Positions 14,833-14,836 of a stretch of DNA of 14,836 nucleotides are shown in pieces. Each line of letters begins with the position of its first letter. The first letter of the stretch is position 1. A program made the position numbers and the translations under genes. The stretch is from assembly GCA_046728075.1 (NCBI GenBank), contig JBKPDV010000254.1, forward strand, positions 1-14,836, in the 5' to 3' direction. Source of the stretch: JBKPDV01 sp046728075 (GTDB taxonomy: Bacteria; Acidobacteriota; Thermoanaerobaculia; UBA5066; Gp7-AA6). Below the pieces are notes generated by a model. That model was not told where the DNA came from. It was given only the letters and a program-made list of their open reading frames with translations, and ran no database searches.

Positions 14833-14836
14833 GAAA

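Noticed and set aside
1..14836. CRISPR array, insertion sequence, prophage or toxin-antitoxin system
   Set aside because: No spaced direct repeats, transposase or integrase motifs, terminal inverted repeats with target duplications, or recognisable toxin pairs were seen.

Overview
The window reads as chromosomal DNA of a GC-rich alphaproteobacterium, most likely Bradyrhizobium or a close relative (Nitrobacteraceae). The basis is overall protein character (FixJ-type regulator, cache/PAS hybrid kinase, CheA ending in a receiver), strong GC bias with long antisense open frames, and a cloverleaf-folding intergenic repeat of the kind scattered through Bradyrhizobium-type genomes. This placement is by recognition; no search was run.

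Layout. (1) 12-2611, minus strand: a two-gene sugar-acid module. An IlvD/Edd-family [Fe-S] aldonic-acid dehydratase is followed downstream by an RraA-fold protein that could be an aldolase. A cloverleaf palindrome (752-832) separates them, and a large interrupted palindrome (2618-2650) sits just before the dehydratase start codon, over its ribosome binding site. (2) 2612-3264: a 653-bp divergent intergenic region with short repeats and no convincing gene. (3) 3265-7270, plus strand: a single-domain response regulator whose end overlaps the start of an 1196-residue membrane hybrid histidine kinase (cache, HAMP, three PAS, kinase, receiver). (4) 7305-7595, minus strand: a low-GC DUF1330 gene, possibly acquired. 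(5) 7863-9006: a FixJ-type regulator (minus) divergent from a small uncharacterised ORF (plus) that lacks an ATG but has a terminator-like hairpin behind it. (6) 9113-9610, minus strand: another single-domain receiver. (7) 9811-14832, minus strand: a compact chemotaxis-type operon cheA-cheW-cheY-cheR-pilZ.

How they work together. Regions 3-7 form a signalling block with six receiver domains in about 11.5 kb: two stand-alone receivers, CheY, one FixJ-type regulator, and C-terminal receivers on both the hybrid kinase and CheA. In the che operon, CheA carries a phosphotransfer domain, kinase core, two CheW-like domains and a receiver, so phosphate can flow to CheY or to its own receiver. CheR would methylate a chemoreceptor encoded elsewhere, and a PilZ protein is translated from just after CheR. 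No cheB, cheD or receptor gene is present. No CRISPR array, transposase, rRNA or tRNA was seen. The most notable observations are the palindrome over the dehydratase start, the eroded c-di-GMP motif of the che-linked PilZ protein, the missing cheB, and the ATG-less small ORF.
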